This document shows positions 52,543 through 61,098 of a stretch of DNA of 64,000 bases, piece after piece. The translations under genes and the position numbers were made by a program. The stretch is from Enterococcus florum (GTDB lineage: Bacteria > Bacillota > Bacilli > Lactobacillales > Enterococcaceae), in contig NZ_BJCC01000004.1 of assembly GCF_004309355.1 (NCBI RefSeq), positions 29,840-93,839 of the forward strand, given 5' to 3'. Below the pieces are notes generated by a model. The model saw nothing but the letters and a program-made list of their open reading frames with translations. It was not told the origin of the DNA and did no database searches. How positions within the stretch are numbered: the first letter of the stretch is position 1; every line of letters begins with the position of its first letter.

Positions 52543-52562
52543 GTAGAGGGCAAGCGTTTTTT
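52521..52562 (+). terminator. Terminator overlapping the end of the GyrI-like gene
   Basis: AAAACGCTTG (52521-52530) pairs with CAAGCGTTTT (52551-52560), followed by T. The left arm is inside the coding sequence. Confidence 0.8.
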
Positions 52563-52574
52563 GCTGTTTCTTTT

Positions 52575-52997
52575 TTATAGTGAGATCGGTTGATCATTGT
52601 TCTCATGAACGATCTCGCGAAAGTTCAGCATTCCTGCCTGCAGCCCGCGAATCAAAACTTCAGCAGTTCCAATGTTGGTTGCCAAAGGAATTTCGTAAAC
52701 GTCACACAAACGAATCAATGCATTGACATCCGGTTCATGAGGCTGTGCCGCTAGAGGATCGCGCATAAAAATGATCAAATCCATCGCATCCTCAGAGATC
52801 ATGGCCCCGATCTGTTGATCTCCCCCTAAAGGTCCTGATTTAAATCGATGTACTGGCAAATCAGTCGCTTCCATTACTTTAGTTCCTGTTGTTCCGGTAG
52901 CATAGAGCTCGTGATTCTTTAAAATTTCCCTGTAAGCAGTGGCAAATTTGATCATCAATTCTTTTTTTCGATCGTGAGCGATCAACGCAATTTTCAT
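52575..52997 (-). CDS. mgsA: Methylglyoxal synthase
   Basis: A 140-residue enzyme that converts dihydroxyacetone phosphate to methylglyoxal and phosphate, a bypass of lower glycolysis when phosphate is scarce. Family motifs are ALIAHDRKK at the start, ATGTTGTKV for phosphate binding, [15 protein letters not shown] with the catalytic Asp region, [15 protein letters not shown] and LATNIGTAE. Length and motifs are standard. It is a single gene convergent with the GyrI-like gene. A link to the sugar operons is plausible metabolically but not shown. Confidence 0.95.
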   Translation of the reverse strand: MKIALIAHDRKKELMIKFATAYREILKNHELYATGTTGTKVMEATDLPVHRFKSGPLGGDQQIGAMISEDAMDLIIFMRDPLAAQPHEPDVNALIRLCDVYEIPLATNIGTAEVLIRGLQAGMLNFREIVHENNDQPISL

Positions 52998-53086
52998 AGT
53001 ATTCCTCCTTGCATTGTCTTAGATTTATTGGTAATCATCTGTTTGTCTTGCAGTGAATCAGCAGTCAGATGGCTGTTTCTATTGAC

Positions 53087-53701
53087 TTAATAAGTTTGTC
53101 CCCACAAGCTAAACCGATACCCATCTTCTTCTGAAACTGCTATGGTCAGACTTGAATTATCAAAAGCAGGCTGCTCACGAATTTTAGATAATGGGATTCC
53201 CTTCATCGTATTCAGCAACGTACGTAAGACGATTCCATGACTGACAATCAACAATGTGCCTTCTGGATAATGCTCTTTCAGCTCTTCGATGACCTCCGTG
53301 CTGCGTGAAAGGACTTGCTCATAGCTCTCGGCAGAAACAGCATCCGCATCAAAACGCTCTGGGTGATGAAAATAATTCTCGAAAGCGGGGTGCTTTCTCA
53401 CCTCTTCGACCTTTTGGCCTTCCCATTCGCCAACATTCATTTCCTTTAGTCGATCCTCCGTCTGGATCATATCCGGTTTTAAAAAGCGATGTTGACTTAA
53501 TATGATCTGGCCGGTTGTTTGTGCTCGCAATTGCGAAGAAGTAATCACCTTGTCAAAGGGAACCTCCTTCACCTGTTGTCCCAATCGTTCGGTAGCCGCG
53601 ACCCCTTCAGGTGTCAGCGGAGAGTCCACTGTTCCGCCATTAAAGCGGCCCTCTTGATTAATTTCAGTAATCCCGTGACGAACAAAGTAAAAAGTTGTCA
53701 T
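53087..53701 (-). CDS. Histidine phosphatase (phosphoglycerate mutase-like)
   Basis: A 204-residue enzyme of the histidine phosphatase superfamily. FVRHGITEINQEGRFNG carries the phosphorylated His of the RHG motif, LKEMNVGEWEGQKVEEV the second conserved region, and LLIVSHGIVLRTLL the second His. Such cofactor-independent-looking members are often broad phosphatases rather than glycolytic mutases. AGAGGTGG precedes the ATG. Substrate is not evident. Confidence 0.9.
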   Translation of the reverse strand: MTTFYFVRHGITEINQEGRFNGGTVDSPLTPEGVAATERLGQQVKEVPFDKVITSSQLRAQTTGQIILSQHRFLKPDMIQTEDRLKEMNVGEWEGQKVEEVRKHPAFENYFHHPERFDADAVSAESYEQVLSRSTEVIEELKEHYPEGTLLIVSHGIVLRTLLNTMKGIPLSKIREQPAFDNSSLTIAVSEEDGYRFSLWGQTY

Positions 53702-54024
53702 TCTTCCACCTCTTTTCGCTTTGAGTATACACTAAGTTTGCCCATCCGAATATCGTTTCACCTGTTTTTTTTGCTCGGATTTTACTATTTTGTCCTTTTG
53801 GAAAATCGCGTGGCGATCATCCTTATAAGAGGAAAACAGTCTCAAACTATTGAGTACTCAAGCCTGTAAACTATCATCCATGGACTCAATGACTTCAAAG
53901 CCAATGAACGAACAACAAAAGAAAAAAACCATTTGTCTTAGCATCCGTCTAAAATCTAAGATGACATTGGAAACGGAATCACTTATAATAAAATCTATAG
54001 AGCCGTTGATGGGGAGCGAAAAAA
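53702..54024. other. Intergenic region with a promoter for the next gene
   Basis: Divergent promoter region with no gene supported. On the plus strand ATGACA (53961-53966), 17 bases and TATAAT (53984-53989) form a strong sigma-A promoter for the gene at 54025. Short open frames in the region lack ribosome sites. Confidence 0.6.
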
Positions 54025-54288
54025 ATGCAAAAACAAAGACCACAGAGAAACAGCACCGACTTCGCGGTAGCGACCGCAGGATTATTCAGCTTAGTGTTAA
54101 GCAGTGTGCTACTGATTGCGCGCATTTTACAGCATCGGGAGATGTTGGATCTGCTTTGCTTGCTCTCTGGTGCAGCATCCGCTTTCTGCTACGGAAAATT
54201 CATTGAAGAACGCGAGAAAACGTGGCTTGGTTTAGCTGGGCTCCTGCTTCTGGCTTGTATTTTTTTCTTCGTTAAATACATTCTTTAA
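54025..54288 (+). CDS. Small three-helix membrane protein
   Basis: An 87-residue protein with three predicted membrane segments: FAVATAGLFSLVLSSVLLIA, LDLLCLLSGAASAFCYG and TWLGLAGLLLLACIFFFV. GGGGAGCG precedes the ATG and a good promoter lies at 53961-53989. A terminator begins at its stop codon, followed by a YdcF-like gene. I do not recognise a family. Confidence 0.65.
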   Translation: MQKQRPQRNSTDFAVATAGLFSLVLSSVLLIARILQHREMLDLLCLLSGAASAFCYGKFIEEREKTWLGLAGLLLLACIFFFVKYIL

Positions 54289-54312
54289 CAGAGACTCGTT
54301 CTCTGTTTTTTT
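54287..54312 (+). terminator. Terminator overlapping the small membrane protein stop
   Basis: AACAGAGA (54287-54294) pairs with TCTCTGTT (54300-54307), followed by seven T. It lies only 11 bases before the next start. Confidence 0.8.
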
Positions 54313-54322
54313 GGAGGTTTTT

Positions 54323-55069
54323 ATGCAAGAGCTTACCCGATTAGTGAACTATCTGACCAGTTTCGAAAAGCAGAATGACTTTAAAAGCGAGACCTTGCTT
54401 GTTGCCGGCAACAGCATTCCGGACTTAATTGCAGAAGCAGCAGCCTTTTGTCGAGAAAACGGGACAATCCGAACAATTCTTTTTTCAGGCGGTATCGGGC
54501 ATGCAACAGGACGTTTGATCGAGAATATCCGTCTTCAGGTTCCGAATTTCAAGCCAGTGAAGGATTGGGAGAAAAGCAGTGAAGCTGAACTGATGGCAGA
54601 ACTATTCCTTTTTTTTAACGGACCTAGTTCAGAGATCAGCATTCTTTTAGAAAAGCATTCTACAAACACTGGAGAGAATGCTCGTTTCTCTCGACAGCTG
54701 CTTGAAAAAAATCTGCCGAATCACATTTGGCTGGTCCAAGATCCCTTGCTGCAAAAGCGGACGATGTATACGATCGCTAAAGAATGGGCCTTGCCGCTTC
54801 ATGCAATTCGGCCAATCCCGATGACAATGCCCCGGCTACTTTCCTATTCAGCCGAAGGACCTAGATTTCAAGACGCAAGAATGAATGAATGGTGGGCAAA
54901 AGATTATTTTCTTTCCTTGGCGATCGGCGAAGTTCGCCGGCTGATTGATGATTCGGATGGCTACGGGCCAAACGGTGCAGGCTTCATTCCTCATGTAGAA
55001 ATTCCGAAATCTGTCATCGCTGATTACCACATGTGTAAGCAACTCTTAGGAAAAGATGTCCGAGCATAA
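54323..55069 (+). CDS. YdcF/SanA-like DUF218 family protein
   Basis: A 248-residue protein of the DUF218 (YdcF) fold. ILFSGGIGHATGRL is the family's first loop, PSSEISILLEKHSTNTGENARFSRQLL contains the conserved E-x-S-x-N-T-x-E-N pattern, and IWLVQDPLLQKRTMYT follows. TTGGAGG lies before the ATG at 54323. A TTG-started frame from 54311 runs through it. Some members bind S-adenosylmethionine-like ligands; function is not established. A terminator hairpin separates it from the upstream gene. Confidence 0.85.
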   Translation: MQELTRLVNYLTSFEKQNDFKSETLLVAGNSIPDLIAEAAAFCRENGTIRTILFSGGIGHATGRLIENIRLQVPNFKPVKDWEKSSEAELMAELFLFFNGPSSEISILLEKHSTNTGENARFSRQLLEKNLPNHIWLVQDPLLQKRTMYTIAKEWALPLHAIRPIPMTMPRLLSYSAEGPRFQDARMNEWWAKDYFLSLAIGEVRRLIDDSDGYGPNGAGFIPHVEIPKSVIADYHMCKQLLGKDVRA

Positions 55070-55106
55070 AAAATCGCATGGGAAACAGTGATCCCATGCG
55101 ATTTTT
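55068..55106. terminator. Bidirectional terminator
   Basis: AAAAATCGCATGGG (55069-55082) pairs with CCCATGCGATTTTT (55093-55106), with A and T runs outside. It separates the convergent genes at 54323 and 55112. Confidence 0.93.
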
Positions 55107-55111
55107 CGTGG

Positions 55112-55354
55112 TCAAAATAGAAAAGACATCATCCAATCCCAAATGCCGTTGAAAAAATTTCCTATTTGTTGAAATAGACCACCGAAATTCGGTGTATCCA
55201 GAAACGAGTTGAATTGCGTAATCAACTGATCCTTATAGGTATATAAAACGAACAACAGAAACAAAACCCCTGCGATCCGCCACAAAAACGATCCGACTTT
55301 CACAACAAAATAAATCAACAGTGCGATAAACACGATCGCAATCAATTGCTCCAC
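55112..55354 (-). CDS. Small membrane-associated protein, unknown
   Basis: An 80-residue protein with a long hydrophobic first half (LIAIVFIALLIYFVVKVGSF and IAGVLFLLFVLYTY) and an amphipathic, Phe/Trp-rich C-terminus (FFNGIWDWMMSFLF). A TAGGAGGGAAA ribosome site precedes the ATG. It stands alone. I do not recognise a family. Confidence 0.65.
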   Translation of the reverse strand: MEQLIAIVFIALLIYFVVKVGSFLWRIAGVLFLLFVLYTYKDQLITQFNSFLDTPNFGGLFQQIGNFFNGIWDWMMSFLF

Positions 55355-55543
55355 TGGTTTCCCTCCTAAGTAAAACGGACAATCCCGTTTATTGTGTTCT
55401 TATCTTGTGTCTAGTATCACCGAATGCTGCTTAATTGTCATGCGTCTTGCGACTGATTTAAGCAAATCTATAAAGGAAACTTCCATACTCGAATTTTTTC
55501 TAAGGGTATGAGAAAATCATTTCATAAAAAGGAGTTGACCAAA

Positions 55544-55981
55544 ATGATTCGACGAATTGCTGAAAAGGAAGACTACCCTGTTTTGCAGGACTTATGGGAG
55601 CGCTCTGTAATTGCGACCCATGATTTTCTGTCTGAGGAAGATCGAAAACAAATCAAAAGCAACCTGCCGCAAGCATTTGAACAAGTTGCAGTGACTCTTT
55701 GGTATGATTATGACAAGCTAGTCGGCTTTACCGGTACATACAACGGAAAACTGGAGATGTTTTTTCTAGAGCCTTCCCTGCGCCAACAAGGCTTTGGAAG
55801 CATGATCTTGACTGAATTAATGAAGGTTGAGAACATTCATTCTGTTGACGTCAACACACAGAATCATTCCGCCCTAACCTTTTATCTTCGACGCGGATTC
55901 GAAATTGATTTTGAAGAAGCCTTCGATGATCAAGGACGTCCCTACCCGATCACCCATTTAAAATGGCCGGAAAAAGGATGA
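55544..55981 (+). CDS. GNAT acetyltransferase
   Basis: A 145-residue GNAT enzyme starting at 55544, where AAAGGAG lies before the ATG; the longer frame from 55508 has no site. IRRIAEKEDYPVLQDLWERS opens the fold, LEMFFLEPSLRQQGFGSMIL holds the acetyl-CoA loop, and VDVNTQNHSALTFYLRRGFE is the C-terminal motif. It resembles small YjaB-like cytoplasmic N-acetyltransferases. Substrate unknown. Confidence 0.85.
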   Translation: MIRRIAEKEDYPVLQDLWERSVIATHDFLSEEDRKQIKSNLPQAFEQVAVTLWYDYDKLVGFTGTYNGKLEMFFLEPSLRQQGFGSMILTELMKVENIHSVDVNTQNHSALTFYLRRGFEIDFEEAFDDQGRPYPITHLKWPEKG

Positions 55982-56085
55982 GGTTTTGCTTATTTGCTTA
56001 AAAGAAAACTCTTAGAGGTTTTACCTTACTTTTCAAAGCTCATTGACTATGATGAGGGCATAACCTATGAAGTGAGGAAGAGAAG

Positions 56086-57687
56086 ATGCCTATCGTTACA
56101 GAAGAAGCCCTTGAAGAATTAAGTCCCTTTGAACTCAGCTTATTTTTAGAGCAAAAGGTCCACGAGAACAACGACGAACGAACTACTTTGCTGAATGCAG
56201 GTCGCGGCAATCCAAATTGGACCGCTCCGACACCCAGAGAGGCCTATTTCTTATTAGGACAGTTTGCAGTGCAAGAGACTTTGTATGATACGGAGCAGCT
56301 GACTGGTAGTATGATTACGGAGCAAGAAGGTCGAGAACAGCGTTTTTTAACATTTTTAGCGGGTCATCCAGGAAAAGGAGCCGCTTTTTTAAAGAAAATT
56401 TGGTTTTCGGATAATAACTACTTAGGAATGCCGAAAAACCTTTGGCTCACCCAAATAATCGATCACATTATTGGAGACAACTATCCTCACCCAGTTCGCT
56501 GTCTGACAGCTTGCGAAACACCGATCAAGGCTTATTTGAACCAGGAATTATTTGCAGATCAGGCAGCACCTTTTGATATTTTTGCAGTGGAAGGTGGAAC
56601 GGCTGGTATTTGCTACATCTTTGATACCCTAATCCATAACTTTTTGCTGAAGCAAGGAGATAAGATCGCCTTGATGCTGCCGACCTTTGCTCCTTATTTA
56701 GAAATTCCAGAACTGCCGCAATATGCTTTTGATGTGGTTAAGCTTCAAGCCAAGCAGACCATATTGGAAGGAAAAATGAGTTATCAGTTTCCCGATAGTG
56801 AGATCAATAAATTAAGGGATACCAGTATCAAAGCAGTCTTCGTGGTCAATCCCAGCAATCCGACTGCGAATGCCATCTGTCCTTCTACGATTCAGTTGCT
56901 GAAAAAAATCGTCAAGGAAGATCACCCGGAGTTGATGATTTTAACGGATGATGTTTACGGTACCTTTGTTCCAGAATTTCGCTCATTGTTCGCGGAGCTG
57001 CCTTACAATACGACCTGTATTTATTCCTACTCCAAATATTTCGGTGCGACTGGCTGGCGGATTGGTACGATTGCTGTCGCAAAAGATAATTTATTTGATG
57101 ATCTGATCACTCAGCTGCCAGAGCCGCTGAAAACCCGTCTGAATGCTCGATACGCTTCTTTGGCCTCTGATCCTTCTACCATTTCCTTTATCGATCGGAT
57201 CGTAGCAGACAGCCGTGATATTGCACTGAATCATGCAGCGGGTCTCTCCTCTCCTCAGCAAGTGATGATGACGCTTTTCAGCCTCTACTCTCTTTTAGAC
57301 GAGGGCCAAGCATACAAGCAGGAAGTCATGACGATTTGTCATGAACGAGAAAAACTTTTGTTCCACACGCTAGGTCTAGAAGAGCCGCTAAAAGCCTTGG
57401 ATACCGCTTATTATTGCGAAATCAACTTTGAAGAATGGACGAGAAAACGCTATGGCGCAGAATTTTCAAATTACTTAAAAAATTCTTGGACAGTCACCAA
57501 GATTTTGACCATTTTAGCTGAAAAAGAAAAGCTGATGTTGTTAAAAGCCAATGCTTTTGGCAGCGATGAATGGTCTGTTCGCATTTCTCTAGCCAATCTG
57601 TCGACCAATCAATATGCCGAGGTTGGCCAACGCATTATTCATCTAATCGAAGACATTCGGGATGAATGGCTACTTACTCAACAATAA
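56086..57687 (+). CDS. aspD: Aspartate 4-decarboxylase
   Basis: A 533-residue PLP enzyme that converts L-aspartate to L-alanine and CO2 and has side transaminase activity. The PLP Lys is in SYSKYFGATGWR. Typical segments are LLNAGRGNPNWTAPTPREAYF, AVEGGTAGICYIFDTL and VFVVNPSNPTANAI. It is clearly longer than ordinary aspartate transaminases, as in this family. In Tetragenococcus the gene is paired with an aspartate:alanine antiporter that makes proton motive force (family knowledge); no such gene is adjacent here. A GAGGAAGAGA site lies before the ATG and a terminator follows. Confidence 0.9.
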   Translation: MPIVTEEALEELSPFELSLFLEQKVHENNDERTTLLNAGRGNPNWTAPTPREAYFLLGQFAVQETLYDTEQLTGSMITEQEGREQRFLTFLAGHPGKGAAFLKKIWFSDNNYLGMPKNLWLTQIIDHIIGDNYPHPVRCLTACETPIKAYLNQELFADQAAPFDIFAVEGGTAGICYIFDTLIHNFLLKQGDKIALMLPTFAPYLEIPELPQYAFDVVKLQAKQTILEGKMSYQFPDSEINKLRDTSIKAVFVVNPSNPTANAICPSTIQLLKKIVKEDHPELMILTDDVYGTFVPEFRSLFAELPYNTTCIYSYSKYFGATGWRIGTIAVAKDNLFDDLITQLPEPLKTRLNARYASLASDPSTISFIDRIVADSRDIALNHAAGLSSPQQVMMTLFSLYSLLDEGQAYKQEVMTICHEREKLLFHTLGLEEPLKALDTAYYCEINFEEWTRKRYGAEFSNYLKNSWTVTKILTILAEKEKLMLLKANAFGSDEWSVRISLANLSTNQYAEVGQRIIHLIEDIRDEWLLTQQ

Positions 57688-57705
57688 TCTCAGCAATAAT
57701 CGATG

Positions 57706-57736
57706 ACGAGAAATCTGTTCAGGTTTCTCGTTTTTT
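57706..57736 (+). terminator. Terminator after aspartate decarboxylase
   Basis: ACGAGAAA (57706-57713) pairs with TTTCTCGT (57724-57731), followed by TTTTT. Confidence 0.88.
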
Positions 57737-57879
57737 GAATTGGATGAGTAAAAAAACAACCAATTGGCTGTTTTCAAGCTGAATGGTTTTCGATACTCTA
57801 GGAAAGTAGTTTTTATCTGTCACTGTTAACGAATGAACAAGATGATTTTCAATCACTTAAATCTATGAGGAGGGATTTT

Positions 57880-58701
57880 ATGAAGAAAGCCATCACAATC
57901 GCCGGTTCGGATGCAACTGGCGGCGGTGGACTTGAGGCCGATTTGAAGGTTTTTCAAGAATTTGGGCTTTATGGATTTGCAGCGATCACCTCGATCGTTA
58001 CAATGGATCCCACAACAGGGGGCTTTTCGATGACCCCTTTAGCAATCAATCTGCTTGAAAAACAAATCGACACCATTTTTGCCGGACCCTTTGATGCAAT
58101 CAAAACCGGTTTGCTGCCGTCTGCTGACATGATCAGATATGTAGCAAAGCGGCTACAGGATCGAAGCGAAAAAATCGTAGTTGACCCCGTCGTCGGCGGC
58201 AAAGGAACACATGATTTCATTAATGCTGATCCAGTAGAGGCCCTTCGAAAGCACTTGTTGCCGCTAGCGTTTGTTACAACGCCTAATTTAAGAGAAGCTG
58301 AGCTGTTGGCAGATGTAGCGACCATTCAGACGAAAGACCAGATGAAAGAGGCCGCACAAATCATTCATGCTTTTGGGGTCCAACATGTTGTGATCAAAGG
58401 CGGCACCCGCCTTCCTTTCGACGAGGCATTGGATTTGCATTTTGATGGAAAAATTTTTACCTTTTTTCAACATGAATTACTTGATCTACCATACAATCAT
58501 GGCGCTGGATGTACTTTTGCAGCTGCGATCACCGCTAGTTTGGCAAAAAATCTGCCAATATTAGAAGCCATTCAAACAGCAATTGACTTCACTGCCGCAG
58601 CTATCGAAGCTGGAACAAAGATCAACCCTTTCACTGGACATGTCTGGCACGGTGCTTATACTCACGCAGAACGTAGAATGGAGAGTCCTTATGACAAATA
58701 A
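57880..58701 (+). CDS. pdxK: Pyridoxal kinase (ThiD-like PdxK)
   Basis: A 273-residue ribokinase-fold kinase. AITIAGSDATGGGGLEADLK resembles ThiD but with the GG run seen in ThiD-like pyridoxal kinases. DPVVGGKGTHDFIN, TPNLREAELL and NHGAGCTFAAAITAS complete the family pattern. It is read from 57880 because AGGAGGG lies six bases before. Its end overlaps the start of an ECF S-component gene by 11 bases, so vitamin B6 uptake and trapping are probably coupled. HMP as substrate is an alternative. Confidence 0.85.
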   Translation: MKKAITIAGSDATGGGGLEADLKVFQEFGLYGFAAITSIVTMDPTTGGFSMTPLAINLLEKQIDTIFAGPFDAIKTGLLPSADMIRYVAKRLQDRSEKIVVDPVVGGKGTHDFINADPVEALRKHLLPLAFVTTPNLREAELLADVATIQTKDQMKEAAQIIHAFGVQHVVIKGGTRLPFDEALDLHFDGKIFTFFQHELLDLPYNHGAGCTFAAAITASLAKNLPILEAIQTAIDFTAAAIEAGTKINPFTGHVWHGAYTHAERRMESPYDK

Positions 58702-59239
58702 TCGTAGAGTTCAAAATATCGTATTGATCGCCCTTTTCACAGCACTGACCTTTAGTGGGACCATGATCAAGATCCCTTTGCCTACGGGTGCCTTTATTCA
58801 CTTTGGCAACGCAATGGTTCTCTTGGCAGTTCTTCTCGTCGGGTACTGGCAAGGTGCCTTGGCTGGCGGACTGGGTTTCTTTATCTTTGATATCTTGAAC
58901 GGATTTGCAGCAGAGGCTCCTTATTTTTTAGTGGAGAGCTTTGTCGTTGGGGCAGCAGCATATGCCGGCTTTTTGATTTTTCATAAAAAGCCAACTCATG
59001 CCAGTCAGATCATGCTTATTGGAGTGATGGCCGGCATCGCAAAATTCATAATGTCCGTAATCAAGGCAACGGTGATGGCCGTGATCGCCGGTGCTGATGT
59101 AGAGCCTGCTTTTTTCGCAGCATTAGCCACTATGCCAGCCACGGTCATCAATATCTTTTCGACGATTTTCATCGTTACCCTAGTCTTCTTCCCTTTGCGT
59201 CGAGCGATGCATCTGATCTTTCACAACCAGCCGCAATAG
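58691..59239 (+). CDS. ECF transporter S component, probably for vitamin B6
   Basis: A 182-residue membrane protein with six hydrophobic segments, the size of ECF S components that bind a vitamin and dock to a shared energising module. IALFTALTFSGTMIKIPLPTG has the Ala-rich first helix that contacts EcfT, and FGNAMVLLAVLLVGYWQGALAGGLG follows. The start at 58691 has GGAGAG just before it and lies inside the end of pdxK. The coupling to a pyridoxal kinase suggests pyridoxine or pyridoxal as cargo; HMP is possible. No EcfA/T genes are in the window. Confidence 0.85.
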   Translation: MTNNRRVQNIVLIALFTALTFSGTMIKIPLPTGAFIHFGNAMVLLAVLLVGYWQGALAGGLGFFIFDILNGFAAEAPYFLVESFVVGAAAYAGFLIFHKKPTHASQIMLIGVMAGIAKFIMSVIKATVMAVIAGADVEPAFFAALATMPATVINIFSTIFIVTLVFFPLRRAMHLIFHNQPQ

Positions 59240-59274
59240 ATTACTTCTTCGATGGAGAATTCTCTTAGGATCAG

Positions 59275-59304
59275 TTGACAGAACCCTTTCTTTTTCAGTA
59301 CACT
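59275..59304 (+). promoter_or_regulatory. Sigma-A promoter of the DeoR-type gene
   Basis: TTGACA (59275-59280), an 18-base spacer and TACACT (59299-59304). Confidence 0.65.
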
Positions 59305-59335
59305 CTACTAAAAGAGGATTCTTTTATAAAAAAAA

Positions 59336-59349
59336 TGTAAACGGTTTGA
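59336..59349 (+). promoter_or_regulatory. Candidate catabolite-responsive element (CRE)
   Basis: TGTAAACGGTTTGA fits the CcpA-binding consensus TGWNANCGNTNWCA at all fixed positions but one. It lies about 25-30 bases downstream of the predicted transcription start, a position where bound CcpA would block elongation. Confidence 0.55.
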
Positions 59350-59381
59350 CTAGAGAAGGACTAAAGAATCGAGGGATACTG

Positions 59382-60155
59382 ATGCTTACAGAAGAACGAA
59401 GGGCCAAAATATTAAATCAAATAGAAGAAAAACAGTTTATTTCCGTCAACCAACTTTCAGAGATTTTTAATGTCCATGAAACCACGATCCGTCGCGATCT
59501 AGATGAACTTGAAGCTCAAGGTGCTGTCTCTCGAATCCACGGAGGTGTTGTCCCGGTCAGCGTGAAGCGCGACGAACCAGATTTTGAAGACCGAGCAACC
59601 GAAAACATCAATGAAAAGGTACGGATCGGCAAATACGCGGCTACCTTAATTTCTGATGGTGAATGTGTCATTTTAGATTCAGGGACGACCACTTTGCAAA
59701 TTGCCAAAGCGTTAAACGAAAATAACAATTATCAGGCACTAACGGTCATTACGAATGACGTTAACATTGCCTCTGTTTTACGGACCAATCGGAAGATCAC
59801 TACAATCGTTACCGGTGGAACTCTGTTTCATGACAGCTTTATGCTGAATGGACAGATCACAAACGAAACTTTGGAAAAACTCAATGTCGACAAAGTGTTT
59901 ATCGCTACGCCAGCCTTGAATATTGAGAAAGGACTGACCCATTTCAACGAATTATTGGTGCCTGCAAAGACCCACATGATTAAAGCGGCCAAAACACGGA
60001 TCGTGGTGACTGACCATACGAAGATCGGACATCGTGCGTTGTATACATTTTTACCGATCACCGAGATCGATTTATTGGTGTCAGACAAGGACTTGGAAGC
60101 GGCAACGAAAGAGATCATGCTGGAAAATGGTGTAAAGCAGATTACACTGGTGTGA
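59382..60155 (+). CDS. DeoR/GlpR-family transcriptional regulator
   Basis: A 257-residue DeoR repressor beginning at 59382 (MLTEERRAKILNQIEE); upstream residues in the longer frame from 59346 are not typical. The HTH reads LSEIFNVHETTIRRDLDELEAQGAVSRIHGG. The effector domain has ILDSGTTTLQIAKAL and VTDHTKIGHRALYTF, resembling repressors that sense a phosphosugar. A sigma-A promoter and a CRE-like site lie upstream. No sugar operon is adjacent; both neighbours are unrelated, so its targets are elsewhere. Confidence 0.9.
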   Translation: MLTEERRAKILNQIEEKQFISVNQLSEIFNVHETTIRRDLDELEAQGAVSRIHGGVVPVSVKRDEPDFEDRATENINEKVRIGKYAATLISDGECVILDSGTTTLQIAKALNENNNYQALTVITNDVNIASVLRTNRKITTIVTGGTLFHDSFMLNGQITNETLEKLNVDKVFIATPALNIEKGLTHFNELLVPAKTHMIKAAKTRIVVTDHTKIGHRALYTFLPITEIDLLVSDKDLEAATKEIMLENGVKQITLV

Positions 60156-60181
60156 GGAACAGATCGACCCATTAAAAAAAA

Positions 60182-60230
60182 GAACAAGCCGATTATCGCA
60201 ATCCAGAGAATAATCGGCTTGTTCCTTTTT
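60182..60230. terminator. Bidirectional terminator
   Basis: GAACAAGCCGATTAT (60182-60196) pairs with ATAATCGGCTTGTTC (60210-60224) and is followed by a T-run; A-run precedes it. It separates convergent genes. Confidence 0.93.
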
Positions 60231-60233
60231 TAC

Positions 60234-61082
60234 TTATTTCTTTTTGTTTTCTTCGATGAACTTTTCACCCATCCATCGTGAAGCAATGTCATCCATGGTT
60301 CCATCTTCACGGTACTGATTGATATAGGTGTTGAAATCAGCAGTTAATTCTGAATCTTTTTGAAAGGCAATATTAAAGGTATTATCTCCAGTGATTCCTA
60401 GCTCTTCGTCACTAAAAATGATATAAGAGTAATCTGGATTTTTTTCTGATTCGATTGCGGCTTTTGTAGCATCCATCATCGCACCATCCACCCGGCCATT
60501 GTATAGATCTTGAAGAACCGCCGCTCCTGAATCAAAAGGAGTCACCTCCGCTCCCATACTTTGCGCTTGTTTTTCATAATTGGTTCCAAAACTTACAGCA
60601 ATCTTTTTGCCCTTCATGTCTTCAACCGTCTTAATTTCACGGTCTTTCGGGAAAATCACACCTGTTTTTGTGTAAAAATACGGGTCAGAGAAGTCGACAC
60701 TCTTTGCTCGTTCCTCAGTGGCTGTCATCCCTGAAATAATCAAATCTGCACGTCCGGATTGCAATTCACCAATCAAGCCTTTAAATTCCGTTTCAATAAT
60801 CTCGTATTTAAAGCCCATATCTTTTGCCAATTGGTCCATTAGATCTACGTCAAATCCAACTACCTCTGTTTCACCCTTATCGTTTAATTCAGCTGATTCA
60901 AAAGGAACAAAATTTGGACTCATCGCGACCTTTAAGGTTTGACCTGCAAGTGGTTTTGAGGCATCTGCTGAAGATGAGCTTGCTTCGTTCGTGCTGTCTG
61001 CCGTTCCGCCGTCTCCTCCGCCGCAACCTGCCAATAATCCAACCAATCCTACTGCTGCTAATACACATTTCCACTTTTTCAT
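60234..61082 (-). CDS. Amino-acid ABC transporter substrate-binding lipoprotein
   Basis: A 282-residue lipoprotein with a type II signal peptide ending in LLAGC. The mature part is a family 3 solute-binding protein: LKVAMSPNFVPFES, VGFDVDLMDQLAKDMGF, LQSGRADLIISGMTATEERAKSVDFSDPYFYTK are its signature strands. It is the last gene of a four-gene unit with an ATPase, a permease and argH. Arginine or a related amino acid is the likely ligand from context. Confidence 0.92.
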   Translation of the reverse strand: MKKWKCVLAAVGLVGLLAGCGGGDGGTADSTNEASSSSADASKPLAGQTLKVAMSPNFVPFESAELNDKGETEVVGFDVDLMDQLAKDMGFKYEIIETEFKGLIGELQSGRADLIISGMTATEERAKSVDFSDPYFYTKTGVIFPKDREIKTVEDMKGKKIAVSFGTNYEKQAQSMGAEVTPFDSGAAVLQDLYNGRVDGAMMDATKAAIESEKNPDYSYIIFSDEELGITGDNTFNIAFQKDSELTADFNTYINQYREDGTMDDIASRWMGEKFIEENKKK

Positions 61083-61098
61083 ATTTTTCCCATCCTTT

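Noticed and set aside
53850..54206. Plus-strand frame of 118 codons overlapping the small membrane protein
   Set aside because: It has no ribosome site and overlaps a gene with a good promoter and ribosome site in another frame.
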